Assembly: GCA_016713735.1 (NCBI GenBank)
Contig: JADJOP010000043.1
Span: forward strand, 62,001-126,000
DNA: 64,000 bases
Direction of reading: 5' to 3'
DNA from: Bryobacterales bacterium
GTDB taxonomy: Bacteria; Acidobacteriota; Terriglobia; Bryobacterales; Bryobacteraceae
Shown: one piece after another, positions 20,201-28,171 of the stretch
How positions within the stretch are numbered: position 1 is the first letter of the stretch
Layout of the letters: every line of letters starts with the position of its first letter
Program-made: the position numbers and the translations under genes
The notes under the pieces: model-generated
Told to the model about the DNA's origin: nothing
Database searches by the model: none
Seen by the model: only the letters and a program-made list of their open reading frames with translations

Positions 20201-22316
20201 TCTGCACGAGCTTGGCCAGTTCGGCCAGTTCGGCGTCGGCGGGAAACTCCTTGAGCGCGCTTTCGAGCGAACGGGCGGCGCGGTCGTAGTCGCCTGACTC
20301 GAGGTGACGGTCAATCTCCTTGACCCAGTTGGCCTGGGCGTCTTCGCGGGCCTGCTGGTCGCGGCGTTTTTGCAGGCGCTGGATTTCAAAGCCGAGGCCG
20401 GGATATTCCTCGTGGATGGAGCGCAGGATCTGCCATTGATCGAGCGCTTCGTTGAACTGGCCGCGTTCCTCGAAGTATCGGGCCTTGCCGGTGATGGAGT
20501 TCACCAGGTCGCGCTTGTCCTTGACCGTGCGCAGGGCGCGTTCAAAGTGCGATTCGCCGGGGTTCTGGCGGGCCACCTCCTCGAGCAAGGCCATGCGCTT
20601 GTCGAGATCCGGTTCGGCCTGCACGCGCTGGTCGGTTTCGGCGATGAGAGAGCTGATGCGCTGGCGCTGGCGCTCTTCGATGTCGAACTTCAGCGATTGG
20701 AAGAGGGCATGGTTGGGGTATTTCGAGAGAAACTGTTTGCAAACGGCGAGAGCGGCATCAAAGCTGTCGGCGCCGAGATGGCGGCGGGCCTCGTCGTAGC
20801 TGTTCTTGATGTTGTCGTGCTCGGAGCGGACCTGGTTGAAGAAGTTCTGGTAGGTGGTGCTGCGGCCGGTGTCGGATTCCGGAACGTCTTTGTCGAGGTT
20901 GACCAGGACTTCGAGCTTGCTGAGCGCCGAGGTGACCTCGCCGCGCTCCCAGGCCTGCTGGGCCATCTGGTAGAGCTTGGATTTCTCCTCGCGGGTTTTG
21001 GCGACCTCCTGCTCCTTGCGGTCGACTTCATGGAGCAGTTGGAGGGCGTTGGTCTCGTTCGGTTTCAGTTGGAGGACGTTGTCGAGGGCCTCGCGGGCCT
21101 GGCGGAAGCTGGCGTTGGCGGCATGCTGGCGGGCCAGTTGCATCCACTCGTCGATCTTGCGTTCGCGGCGTTCGCGTTCGACTTGCGATTTGAGGGCGAG
21201 GGCGTCGGGGTCCTGCGGGTCGAGTTCGAGAGCCTCCTGGATTTTACGCAGGGCGAGGGGAAACTCCTGCGCTTCAAGGAAGCGCCGGGAGCTCTCGAGC
21301 GCGGCGCGGATGCTCGTCTTGCGCACGGCATGATCCAACTGGGAGCGGAGCATGCTGATTTCCTGGTCGAGGTGGCCTTCCCCTTCCAGTTCGGCCAGCA
21401 GTTCTCCGGCGAAGGCGTAGTCGCCGCTTTCAAAGCTGGTGCGGGCTCGTTCCAGGCGCGGCTTGATCTTGGAGGTGTCGAAATACTCGAGGGCCTCGTT
21501 GCGCAGGGATTTGAGCAGGGCGTCGCCGAATTCGCGGACATTGAAGAAGCGGTGGAAGGGCTGTTTGGCGAGGGCCTTGTGGACGACCTGGCTGACGGCG
21601 TAGGGAACCTGCGAGTTGAGCTCGGAGGCCGGCGGCGGGCTGGAGCGGAGAATGGCTTCGACCACTTCGGCGTCGGTGGTTCCGGTGAAGGGGCGGCGGC
21701 GGGTGAGGGCCTCGTAGGCGACGACGGCAAGGGCGTACTGATCCGACAGCGGCGTCGGGGGCTTCATCTGCAGCTGCTCGGGGGCGAGGTAAAAGAGCGT
21801 GCCCTTGAGCGAGGTTTTGGAGGCGGTGGAGGCTTCGCGGGCGATGCCGAAGTCGATGATTTTGACCGAGTCGTCCTCCATCACGAAGATGTTGGAGGGC
21901 TTGACGTCGCGGTGGATGAGGTCCTTCTCGTGAGCGGCGTGGATGCCGCGGGAGGCCTGCACGATGAGGTCGACGATTTTGGGGACGGTGAGGCGGGGGG
22001 AGCCTTCCTTGATGAGCTTGTCGAGCGTGACGCCGGGCAGCAGCGGCATGACGAAGAAGGGCTTCCGCGCACCCTCGTGCTCGAACTCGCCGATGTCGTA
22101 GATACCAATGAGGTTGGGGTGCACCATGGTGGAGAGCACGCCCCATTCCTTGTAGAACAGATCGAGCAGCGCGGGATTGGAGACGTCGAGAATGGTCTTC
22201 AGCGCCACGTCGCGGCGCATGACGGTGTCCCAGGCTTTGTAGACGACGCCCATGCCGCCCCGGCCGAGGACTTCTTTCAACTCATAGCGGTCTTGTAGAT
22301 TGGTCCTGCGGGACAT
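17244..22316 (-). CDS. Giant membrane Ser/Thr kinase with TPR-like, FTQIFG-linker and PEGA domains, end of the T6SS operon
   Basis: The 1690-residue protein has an active-looking Hanks-type kinase at about residues 11-270: GRGGMG loop 18-23, Lys40 in VALK, HRD 135-137, DFG 155-157, APE 178-180. A long helical, TPR/coiled-coil-rich region follows (about 280-850), then a Pro/Ala/Lys-rich linker that includes FTQIFG (912-917). One membrane helix lies at about 1033-1055, then several PEGA-type beta repeats (about 1065-1480), and a C-terminal jelly-roll-like domain (from FTLSDWTSAGGWEARDKVF). It is the last gene of the minus-strand T6SS arm, 66 bases after vgrG, so it may play the PpkA-like role of post-translational T6SS control. 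No FHA protein or PppA-type phosphatase was seen nearby. Confidence 0.85.
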   Translation of the reverse strand: MSRRTNLQDRYELKEVLGRGGMGVVYKAWDTVMRRDVALKTILDVSNPALLDLFYKEWGVLSTMVHPNLIGIYDIGEFEHEGARKPFFVMPLLPGVTLDKLIKEGSPRLTVPKIVDLIVQASRGIHAAHEKDLIHRDVKPSNIFVMEDDSVKIIDFGIAREASTASKTSLKGTLFYLAPEQLQMKPPTPLSDQYALAVVAYEALTRRRPFTGTTDAEVVEAILRSSPPPASELNSQVPYAVSQVVHKALAKQPFHRFFNVREFGDALLKSLRNEALEYFDTSKIKPRLERARTSFESGDYAFAGELLAELEGEGHLDQEISMLRSQLDHAVRKTSIRAALESSRRFLEAQEFPLALRKIQEALELDPQDPDALALKSQVERERRERKIDEWMQLARQHAANASFRQAREALDNVLQLKPNETNALQLLHEVDRKEQEVAKTREEKSKLYQMAQQAWERGEVTSALSKLEVLVNLDKDVPESDTGRSTTYQNFFNQVRSEHDNIKNSYDEARRHLGADSFDAALAVCKQFLSKYPNHALFQSLKFDIEERQRQRISSLIAETDQRVQAEPDLDKRMALLEEVARQNPGESHFERALRTVKDKRDLVNSITGKARYFEERGQFNEALDQWQILRSIHEEYPGLGFEIQRLQKRRDQQAREDAQANWVKEIDRHLESGDYDRAARSLESALKEFPADAELAELAKLVQKSLDAAKQSAALLSQARERIEAGAASEALPILREATNLDPRSAVIRKVLINTLIEEAQRTMEGNPESAEPLVAEILTHEPSNPAAQALDAQIADRKRDEFLSWCLSQARRMQSDGDFDGALAVVAQGRGLYPNETRLQQLQATLQKGKAEQSLARNRETTRPTQPTAAPLTNGPDKTAVPPPAPPPPSEERPTEPLGVKVDGEDFPFTQIFGPAPTQPTAKDSPLEAAKTPVPESPRAKTPTPQPPPPPPPPPPHKPEAQKPEAKQPSGKQPPVAPAKGGKHQKPAPPPVPTMVPSAGTHSQAPPTIDVQPSAVSARPVPPKQGKSIGWLLTRVGIPLVLFFGMALTAAYFGYRHFFGEKKVTTTTEQTGETQTVRLMASQSGAQILIDGEPCGAGECSVPLKLGAHRVEARLPGYRTAMRDIDVTTGSSEPVNLELEPLPPFVQLGADTPEGRVTLNGKQLGVMQGTMDLNELQPGENQLEFSSGAFRATMRFEAAPAVAPRLLGPIRTQGLKSVVITGVGSTAYLYSTVDAAQVSVDGSPIGNVSPEGLELKLNPGPHEILVSPAQGNPYKIAYEASTSPVLLARLFSDSNLGSLRIATGEDNVSVYIDGQKYRRQTQRGRLLIYLAPKRYTIKVEKEGFTSEPPEASIEVKRGEEARADFRMAAAPQKAVLSLRNAAPGAEVFLDNRPIGTIRPDGTFSAGSLEPGRHTVAVRRDRFKPFQTTVEFAPGRTVELDAPMESATGTLRIEVTPADARITIKHDGEAERAVTEPTLQLPEGSYTVSASARGFAAASQTVRVQGGRTATATLALAREGQQQKKGLGGVGAAFTLSDWTSAGGWEARDKVFVRKGGDYFLAPTRPRPGTYTFTVVLLRGRRIHWVVDYRDQRNHVFYQVDDDELERIDVLNGKKTTVSKSPHKSNKKLYLSFLVTVTNNSISTSILRAGTWVALESGPRNNAGSGQFGFYVPGRDEIAVSDFKFQPN

Positions 22317-22382
22317 AGTGGTTGCGCGCTCTTACAGATTGTATCGGAGGTGCGGGGCTTGTGCGCTAGGGGCTTGGTGTTC

Positions 22383-24395
22383 TTAGGGTTTATACCCCTG
22401 GCCTTTGAGGGCCTCGGGTCCCTTGGGGGCGTCGGGCGAATCGGGCGAGTCAGGCATGGCGGGCAGGGCCATACCGCCGGAGTTGATCCTCACCATGGTG
22501 CCCATGAGCGTGGCTCCGGAGGCATCCAGGACGAGGGTGCCGCCGCCCCCCTTGAGTGAGATGGTGGTGCCCTCCAGGACGATGTTGCCGGTGGTCTTGA
22601 TGGTGAGCGAGGAGGCCTGAATGGAGCGGGCGCCATCGCTCTTTTCTTTAAACGCGCCGCCTACCTTCACCGATTTTGCGCCCTGAACCTCTTCCTTCGA
22701 TGCTCCTTTCACCATGACGCTTTGTGTGGCGCCAATCTCGGTCTTCTGGTTGTTGGTGATTTTGAGGTCGTCGTCGTTGTCGACAATGCGCATCTGGTCG
22801 TGCTCGACCTGGATGATGAGGTCCTTTTCGGCGTGGAGGTAGACGTGCTCTTCGCCGGTTTTGTCCTCGAAGCGGAGTTCGTTGAACTTGTCGGGGTTCT
22901 TACCTTTGCTGGAGCGCGTCTTGATGCCGCTGCGGGTTTTATTGTCGGGAAGCTTATAGGGCGGCATGTCGATGGCGTTGTAGACCATGCCGGTGACGAT
23001 GGGGCGATCGGGGTCGCCGTGGAGGAAGGCGACGATCACTTCATCGCCGACGCGGGGAATCCAGATCTGGCCGTAGTTGGTGCCGCACCACTGCTGCATG
23101 CAGCGCATCCAGATGCTGGTGTCGCCTTTGGAGCCGTCGCCGTGGCGGTCCCAGGGGAATTTGACGCGGATGCGGCCGAGGTGGTCGGTGTGGATCTCTT
23201 CGCCCTGGGGGCCGACGACCATGGCGGTGACGAGGGAGTGGGCGCGGCGTTCGTGTCCGGCCTCGGTTTCGTTCTGCGAGGTATTCTGCATGCGCGGCTG
23301 GACGTCGGAGGGCAGGCACTCGAAGGAATTGGCGTAGGAGCTCTCTTCGGTGTCGGAGCCGCCGACGAAGGCGCCGTCGCTGCCGCGGTGGGTGACGCGG
23401 GTGACGAGGTATTTGGCGTTGAACTCGCGGCGCTGGTGCTCGGTGAGGCTGAACATGTAGCCGGGCATCATGGCGCGGGCGCGGGAGTTGCCGCTGATGA
23501 CGATGTGCTCCTGGCTGATCTCCTGCGAGCGGAGTCCGGCCCAGAGGTCGCCGTCGGCTTGCACTTCATACTGGCCAGGGTAGTGGTAGACCTCAAGGTC
23601 GCGGTCGGCGCCGCGGCGGTCGGGCATGGGGTGATTGGCGAGCAGAGGTTGGGTGGGCCGGTCGTAATGGTATTCCTTCTGCACGAACTTGTTGGAGACG
23701 ACCTGCTTCTGGTAGTCCCAGCCGGCGATGGTGTCGTCGCCGGAGAGCGCGGCGCCGAAGAAGCGCTCTTTGCGAAAGGTGTCCTGCTTGGGGGTGGGCT
23801 TGTGGTGGAGCACGTCGTCGGTGATGACGAGGGTGTGTTTGCCCTTTTCGTGCTTGAAGTAAAAGTACATGCCCTCGATCTTCATGAGGCGGCGGACGAA
23901 GTCGTAGGAGGTCTCGTTGTATTGCGTGCAGTATTCCCAGGGGCCGTAGTTGCCGGAGCGGATGAGGGCGAACTCGTAGTCGCGGAAGCCGAGGCGGGAG
24001 AAGACATCCTTGATGATGTCTTCGACCTTCTTGTCCTGGTAGATGCGGCAGTCGGAGGTGAGCGTAAGGAACCACGTCCAGGGCACGAGTTCCGCCTCGT
24101 AATAGGCGTGGCGGCCGGGATGGGGGATGGCGCGGAACTTGGAGATATAGCCGTGGATGTAGCGGAAACTGGTGCCGTCGCCGAGGCGGATGCCGATGGC
24201 GGCGGTCTTGCCGATGAGCGAGGCGAAGTTGATGTTGAAGTCGTCGCTGATCAGCTCGATGGTGATCTGGAAGTTCTCCGACATGGCCTCGGTGCCGCGG
24301 AAGGAGGTGACCAGGAGAGCGTCGTCGCCGAGCGGACAATGAAAATTGAAAGGCCGCTCACGCTGGCGCAATTTGCCTAGATTGGTTCCTGCCAT
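22383..24395 (-). CDS. tssI: T6SS spike protein VgrG/TssI
   Basis: The 670-residue protein has the VgrG plan. The gp27-like N-terminal half (FNFHCPLGDDALLVTSFRG, then RLMKIEGMYFYFKHE near residue 170) is followed by the gp5 OB-fold (GPQGEEIHTDHLGRIRVKF, WIPRVGDEVIVAFLHGDPD) and the triple beta-helix needle with repeated short strands up to about residue 630. The tail is short and Pro/Asp-rich (DSPDSPDAPKGPEALKG), so there is no fused effector domain. It lies 46 bases after tssH. No PAAR protein was found to cap it within the window. Confidence 0.93.
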   Translation of the reverse strand: MAGTNLGKLRQRERPFNFHCPLGDDALLVTSFRGTEAMSENFQITIELISDDFNINFASLIGKTAAIGIRLGDGTSFRYIHGYISKFRAIPHPGRHAYYEAELVPWTWFLTLTSDCRIYQDKKVEDIIKDVFSRLGFRDYEFALIRSGNYGPWEYCTQYNETSYDFVRRLMKIEGMYFYFKHEKGKHTLVITDDVLHHKPTPKQDTFRKERFFGAALSGDDTIAGWDYQKQVVSNKFVQKEYHYDRPTQPLLANHPMPDRRGADRDLEVYHYPGQYEVQADGDLWAGLRSQEISQEHIVISGNSRARAMMPGYMFSLTEHQRREFNAKYLVTRVTHRGSDGAFVGGSDTEESSYANSFECLPSDVQPRMQNTSQNETEAGHERRAHSLVTAMVVGPQGEEIHTDHLGRIRVKFPWDRHGDGSKGDTSIWMRCMQQWCGTNYGQIWIPRVGDEVIVAFLHGDPDRPIVTGMVYNAIDMPPYKLPDNKTRSGIKTRSSKGKNPDKFNELRFEDKTGEEHVYLHAEKDLIIQVEHDQMRIVDNDDDLKITNNQKTEIGATQSVMVKGASKEEVQGAKSVKVGGAFKEKSDGARSIQASSLTIKTTGNIVLEGTTISLKGGGGTLVLDASGATLMGTMVRINSGGMALPAMPDSPDSPDAPKGPEALKGQGYKP

Positions 24396-24441
24396 GGTAC
24401 GTCCTCCTGTTCAGATCGCGACGGCGCGGGCGCCGGCGGGA

Positions 24442-27063
24442 TCACGAATAGACAAATGAGCCGTCGGATGCCGCCGTGACGGTGACCTTGTCGGTTTTGA
24501 CGCCGGCGGCGATGTTCTCCAGGAGCTGCCGCGCCAGGTCGGGCAGCAGCGTGTGGGTGAGAATGTTGTCGACGTTGCGGGCGCCGGACTCGACTTCGGT
24601 GCAACGCGCGGCGACGGCGTCGAGCAGCGTGTTGTCCCATTCCAGCGCGATGCGGTGATTCTCCTGAATGCGCCGCTTGATTTTGGTGAGCTTGAGGACG
24701 ATGATCTGGCGCATCACCTCGTCGGGCAGCGGGTAGTAGGGAATGATGACCATGCGGCCGAGGAAGGCCGGCTGGAACACCTTGTTCAGTTCGGGTTTGA
24801 TGGCGGCCACGAGAGCGTTGGACGAGGGGGCGGTCTCCGGATCGGCGCAGAGTTTCATCATCTCGCCCGATGCCGCGTTGGTGGTGAGCAGGATGATCGT
24901 GTTCTTGAAGTTGATTTCGCGGCCCTCGCCGTCTTCCATATGTCCCTTGTCGAAGACCTGGAAGAAGAGCTCGAGCACATCGGGGTGGGCCTTTTCGACC
25001 TCGTCGAGCAGGACCACCGAGTAGGGCCTGCGGCGGACGGCTTCGGTGAGGACGCCGCCTTCGCCGTAGCCGACGTATCCGGGAGGCGAGCCCTTCAACG
25101 TGGACACGGTGTGCGGTTCCTGGAACTCGCTCATGTTGATGGTGATGACGTTGCGCTCGCCGCCATAGAGCAGGTCGGCCAGCGAGAGGGCGGTTTCGGT
25201 TTTGCCGACGCCGGAGGGGCCGACGAGCATGAACACACCGATGGGCTTGTTGGGGTCGTCGAGGGCGGCGCGCGAGGTGCGGATGCGCTGCGAGAGGGCG
25301 GCCAGGGCGTGGTCCTGTCCGACGATGCGGCGTTTGAGGTGCGTCTCCAGTTCGAGCACCGTGGTCACCTCATCCTTCATCATCTTCCCAACGGGGATGC
25401 CCGTCCAGCCCGAGAGGACTTCGGAGACGATTTGCGAATCGACGCAGACGCGCATGAGGGGCGTTTCGCCCTGGAGGGCGTCGAGCTGTGTCTGGAGCTC
25501 GTTCATCTTTTCGCGGGTGCCTTCGGGGGCGGTCTTGTCTTCGAGCTGGGTGCGGAGGTCGCGGATCTCTTTCACCAGCGCGCCTTCCTTGTCCCAGCGT
25601 TCGCGGAGGGAGATCAGCTCGGCTTCGGTCTTGGCGATGCCGGCATCAATGGAAGCGAGGCGCTCGGCATGGTCGGCGCCGGCGGCCTGTTCGCGATCGA
25701 GGACGCGCTTCTGGGTTTGCAGGTCGTCGAGGGTGCGGGTGGCGTTTTCGAGCGCCGGAGGCGTGGCGCTTTGGCCGAGGGCGAGACGGGCGCAGGCGGT
25801 GTCGAGGATGCTGACGGCCTTATCGGGAAGCTGGCGGCCGACGAGGTAGCGGTGGGAGAGGCGGACGGCGGAGTTGACCGCTTCGTCGAGGATGCGCACC
25901 TTGTGGTGCTTCTCGAGCATGGGTGTGATGCCGCGGAGCATCATCTGGCACTTGGGTTCGTCGGGCTCCTCGACCTTGACGACCTGGAAGCGGCGGGCGA
26001 GGGCGGCGTCCTTCTCGAAATACTTCTTGTACTCGGACCAGGTGGTGGCGGCGATGGTGCGCATTTCGCCGCGCGCCAGGGCGGGCTTGAGCAGGTTGGC
26101 GGCGTCGCCTTGGCCTTCGCTGCCTCCGGCGCCGATCATGGTGTGCGCTTCGTCGATGAAGAGGATGATCGGAATGGGAGAGGACTTCACCTCTTCGATG
26201 AGGCCCTTGAGGCGGTTTTCAAATTCGCCCTTGACGCCTGCGCCGGCCTGGAGCAGGGCGAGGTCGAGCGAACGGACGGAGACGCCTTGCAGGGGCGGCG
26301 GCACATCGCCGAGGGCGACGCGCATGGCGAAGCCTTCGACGACGGCGGTTTTGCCCACGCCGGCTTCACCCGTGAGGATGGGGTTGTTCTGGCGGCGGCG
26401 CATGAGGATGTCGATGACCTGGCGAATTTCGGCGTCGCGGCCGAGGACGGGGTCGAGCTTGCCCGCCTTGGCGTTGGCGGTCATGTCGACGGTGAACTGG
26501 TCGAGGTTGGGCGTCTTGCCGCCCTTGGCGCCGGCGGGGGCTCCGGGAGCGCCCGGGGAGCCGATGCCGGCGGTGGCGGTCTCGAAATCCTCGGGCGAGC
26601 CGTCGACGATGTCCTCGAAGGACTTCTTCAGTTCCTCGACCTTGATCTTGGCGAACTCGCGGCTGATGTCGTGCAGTTGGCGCTGGAGTGTTTCGTGGGT
26701 GAGCAGGGCGAGCAGGGCGAAGCCGGTGCGGATCTGGGCGGCGCCGTAGTCGAGCGTGCCGAGGGTCCAGGCGGTGGTGAACATGTCGGCCAGGGCCGGG
26801 CTGAAGGCGGGCGTGCGGGCATTGCCGGTGCGGAAATCGTCGAGCGACTTGTCGAGGTCAGTGCGCAGGCGCGACAGGTCGATGCCGGAGTGGCGGGCGA
26901 TGCGGAACAGGTCGCCGTCGGTTTGCTCGGTAAGTTTGACGAGGAAGTGTTCCAGTTCCACGTTGAAGTGCGTGCGCGAAACGCACAGCCCGGCGGCATC
27001 CTCCAAGGCCTTGCGGGCCGAGGCGTTCAGCTTTCCGATGAGGGCTTTCAGATTGACGCTCAT
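24442..27063 (-). CDS. tssH: T6SS sheath-recycling AAA+ ATPase ClpV/TssH
   Basis: The 873-residue protein has a Clp-N domain (about 1-150), two AAA+ modules with Walker A GEAGVGKT (232-239) and GPSGVGKT (about 615-622), and the ClpB-type middle coiled coil (about 420-530) between them. Length and the reduced pore-loop/lid features fit ClpV rather than ClpB, as does its location between tssG and vgrG. It disassembles contracted TssB/TssC sheaths using ATP so that subunits can be reused. Confidence 0.93.
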   Translation of the reverse strand: MSVNLKALIGKLNASARKALEDAAGLCVSRTHFNVELEHFLVKLTEQTDGDLFRIARHSGIDLSRLRTDLDKSLDDFRTGNARTPAFSPALADMFTTAWTLGTLDYGAAQIRTGFALLALLTHETLQRQLHDISREFAKIKVEELKKSFEDIVDGSPEDFETATAGIGSPGAPGAPAGAKGGKTPNLDQFTVDMTANAKAGKLDPVLGRDAEIRQVIDILMRRRQNNPILTGEAGVGKTAVVEGFAMRVALGDVPPPLQGVSVRSLDLALLQAGAGVKGEFENRLKGLIEEVKSSPIPIILFIDEAHTMIGAGGSEGQGDAANLLKPALARGEMRTIAATTWSEYKKYFEKDAALARRFQVVKVEEPDEPKCQMMLRGITPMLEKHHKVRILDEAVNSAVRLSHRYLVGRQLPDKAVSILDTACARLALGQSATPPALENATRTLDDLQTQKRVLDREQAAGADHAERLASIDAGIAKTEAELISLRERWDKEGALVKEIRDLRTQLEDKTAPEGTREKMNELQTQLDALQGETPLMRVCVDSQIVSEVLSGWTGIPVGKMMKDEVTTVLELETHLKRRIVGQDHALAALSQRIRTSRAALDDPNKPIGVFMLVGPSGVGKTETALSLADLLYGGERNVITINMSEFQEPHTVSTLKGSPPGYVGYGEGGVLTEAVRRRPYSVVLLDEVEKAHPDVLELFFQVFDKGHMEDGEGREINFKNTIILLTTNAASGEMMKLCADPETAPSSNALVAAIKPELNKVFQPAFLGRMVIIPYYPLPDEVMRQIIVLKLTKIKRRIQENHRIALEWDNTLLDAVAARCTEVESGARNVDNILTHTLLPDLARQLLENIAAGVKTDKVTVTAASDGSFVYS

Positions 27064-27087
27064 AGTCGGTCTCCTTGTGTCACGGCC

Positions 27088-28171
27088 TTAGGCGGCGCGG
27101 GCCGTGGGCTTAGCGCTGCGCTCCCAGAAGCGCAGGATGGTCTCGTCGGGGTCGCGCCCGAGCGGTTGTGTGAACATCCACGATACCCAACCCAGGCGAG
27201 GCGCGGGTTGGCCTTCGGCGTCGAGGGCGGCGCGGGGGGCCTGGTCGCGCCGGAGCACGAGCTGCACCTCCACGTCGAGATCCTCGCCGCAATAGAACTT
27301 GACCCAGGCGCGGAGCGGCTCATGGGCGGGTCCGCCGGGAAGAAACTGCTCGTACTGGGCCAGCGTGAGCGGCCCGAGGCGGATGCGGACCACCGATTCC
27401 TGGTCCCACACCTCGTCGCCGAGGACGGTGCCGATGCCGAGCCGTTCCGACGGTGAGCGCGATTCATTTAGAATGGTGCGGAAGGACGGGTCGAGCGGAC
27501 GCCAGGCGCCGGCGAAGGGCTGCACCTCGACGTCGATATCGAAGTAGTCGGCGAGCAGTTGTTTGAGAGCGCAGGCGGGGCGTGTGGCCGGGCCGAGCAG
27601 GCCGGCGTAATAGACGAGCGCCTGGTCGGGAATTGGCTGGCGGTTGGCCAGTCCGCCGGTGCCCATGCCGATGAGGTCGAGCACATGGGGCGTGACCGAG
27701 TCGCGTCCGCCGCGCTCGTAAGCCACCGGGAAGTGATATTTCTCCCACGCCCGGTAGAGGAACGAAGCCAGGCGGTGTTGGAACAGGTCGAGAAAGTCGC
27801 GCAGCGTGCGGTCGCGGGCGAGCATGCGCTCGACGGCCAGTTCGGTGTAAATGGTGGGCAGTACGCCGGAGGCGCCGAGGAGGCCGAAGCAGGCGATGCG
27901 CATCAACGGGCGGGGAATCCGCCGGGAATTCGAGGGAGTGGATTTCGGTGGGAGGGAAGCCGAGGGAGACATGGGAGCCGAGTCGCACGGCTTCTTTGCC
28001 CGGCGGGGTGAAGGAGCCGATGGGGTCGCGCGCGCCGGCGGCGCGGTGGAGGATGCGCAGAGCCTGGTAGAGGCCGAACTCGAAAGGACGGTCGAGCAGG
28101 CGCGCGGGCAGGTTGTCGGCGGCGGTAGGGGGGATTACAGCAGAATCCTCGACCCGGCTTTCGGTGGCCAT
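27088..28171 (-). CDS. tssG: T6SS baseplate protein TssG (frameshifted)
   Basis: From ATG 28171 the first frame gives a typical TssG N-terminus (PFEFGLYQALRILHRA, then RLGSHVSLGFPPTEIHSLEF). It then turns into Arg/His-rich nonsense. The next frame carries the rest of TssG (LMRIACFGLLGASGVLPTIYTELA, and GTVLGDEVWDQESVVRIRLGPL in pieces). Removing one base in the CCCCGCCCG stretch near 27907-27916 joins them into about 360 residues, the usual TssG length. TssG forms the baseplate wedge with TssE and TssF. Its start lies 37 bases inside tssF. Confidence 0.85.

Noticed and set aside
20304..27456. Long plus-strand frames (664 residues at 20304, 552 at 22722, 967 at 24553) opposite the kinase, vgrG and clpV
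   Set aside because: Same compositional shadow effect; the minus-strand proteins have catalytic motifs and full-length domains.
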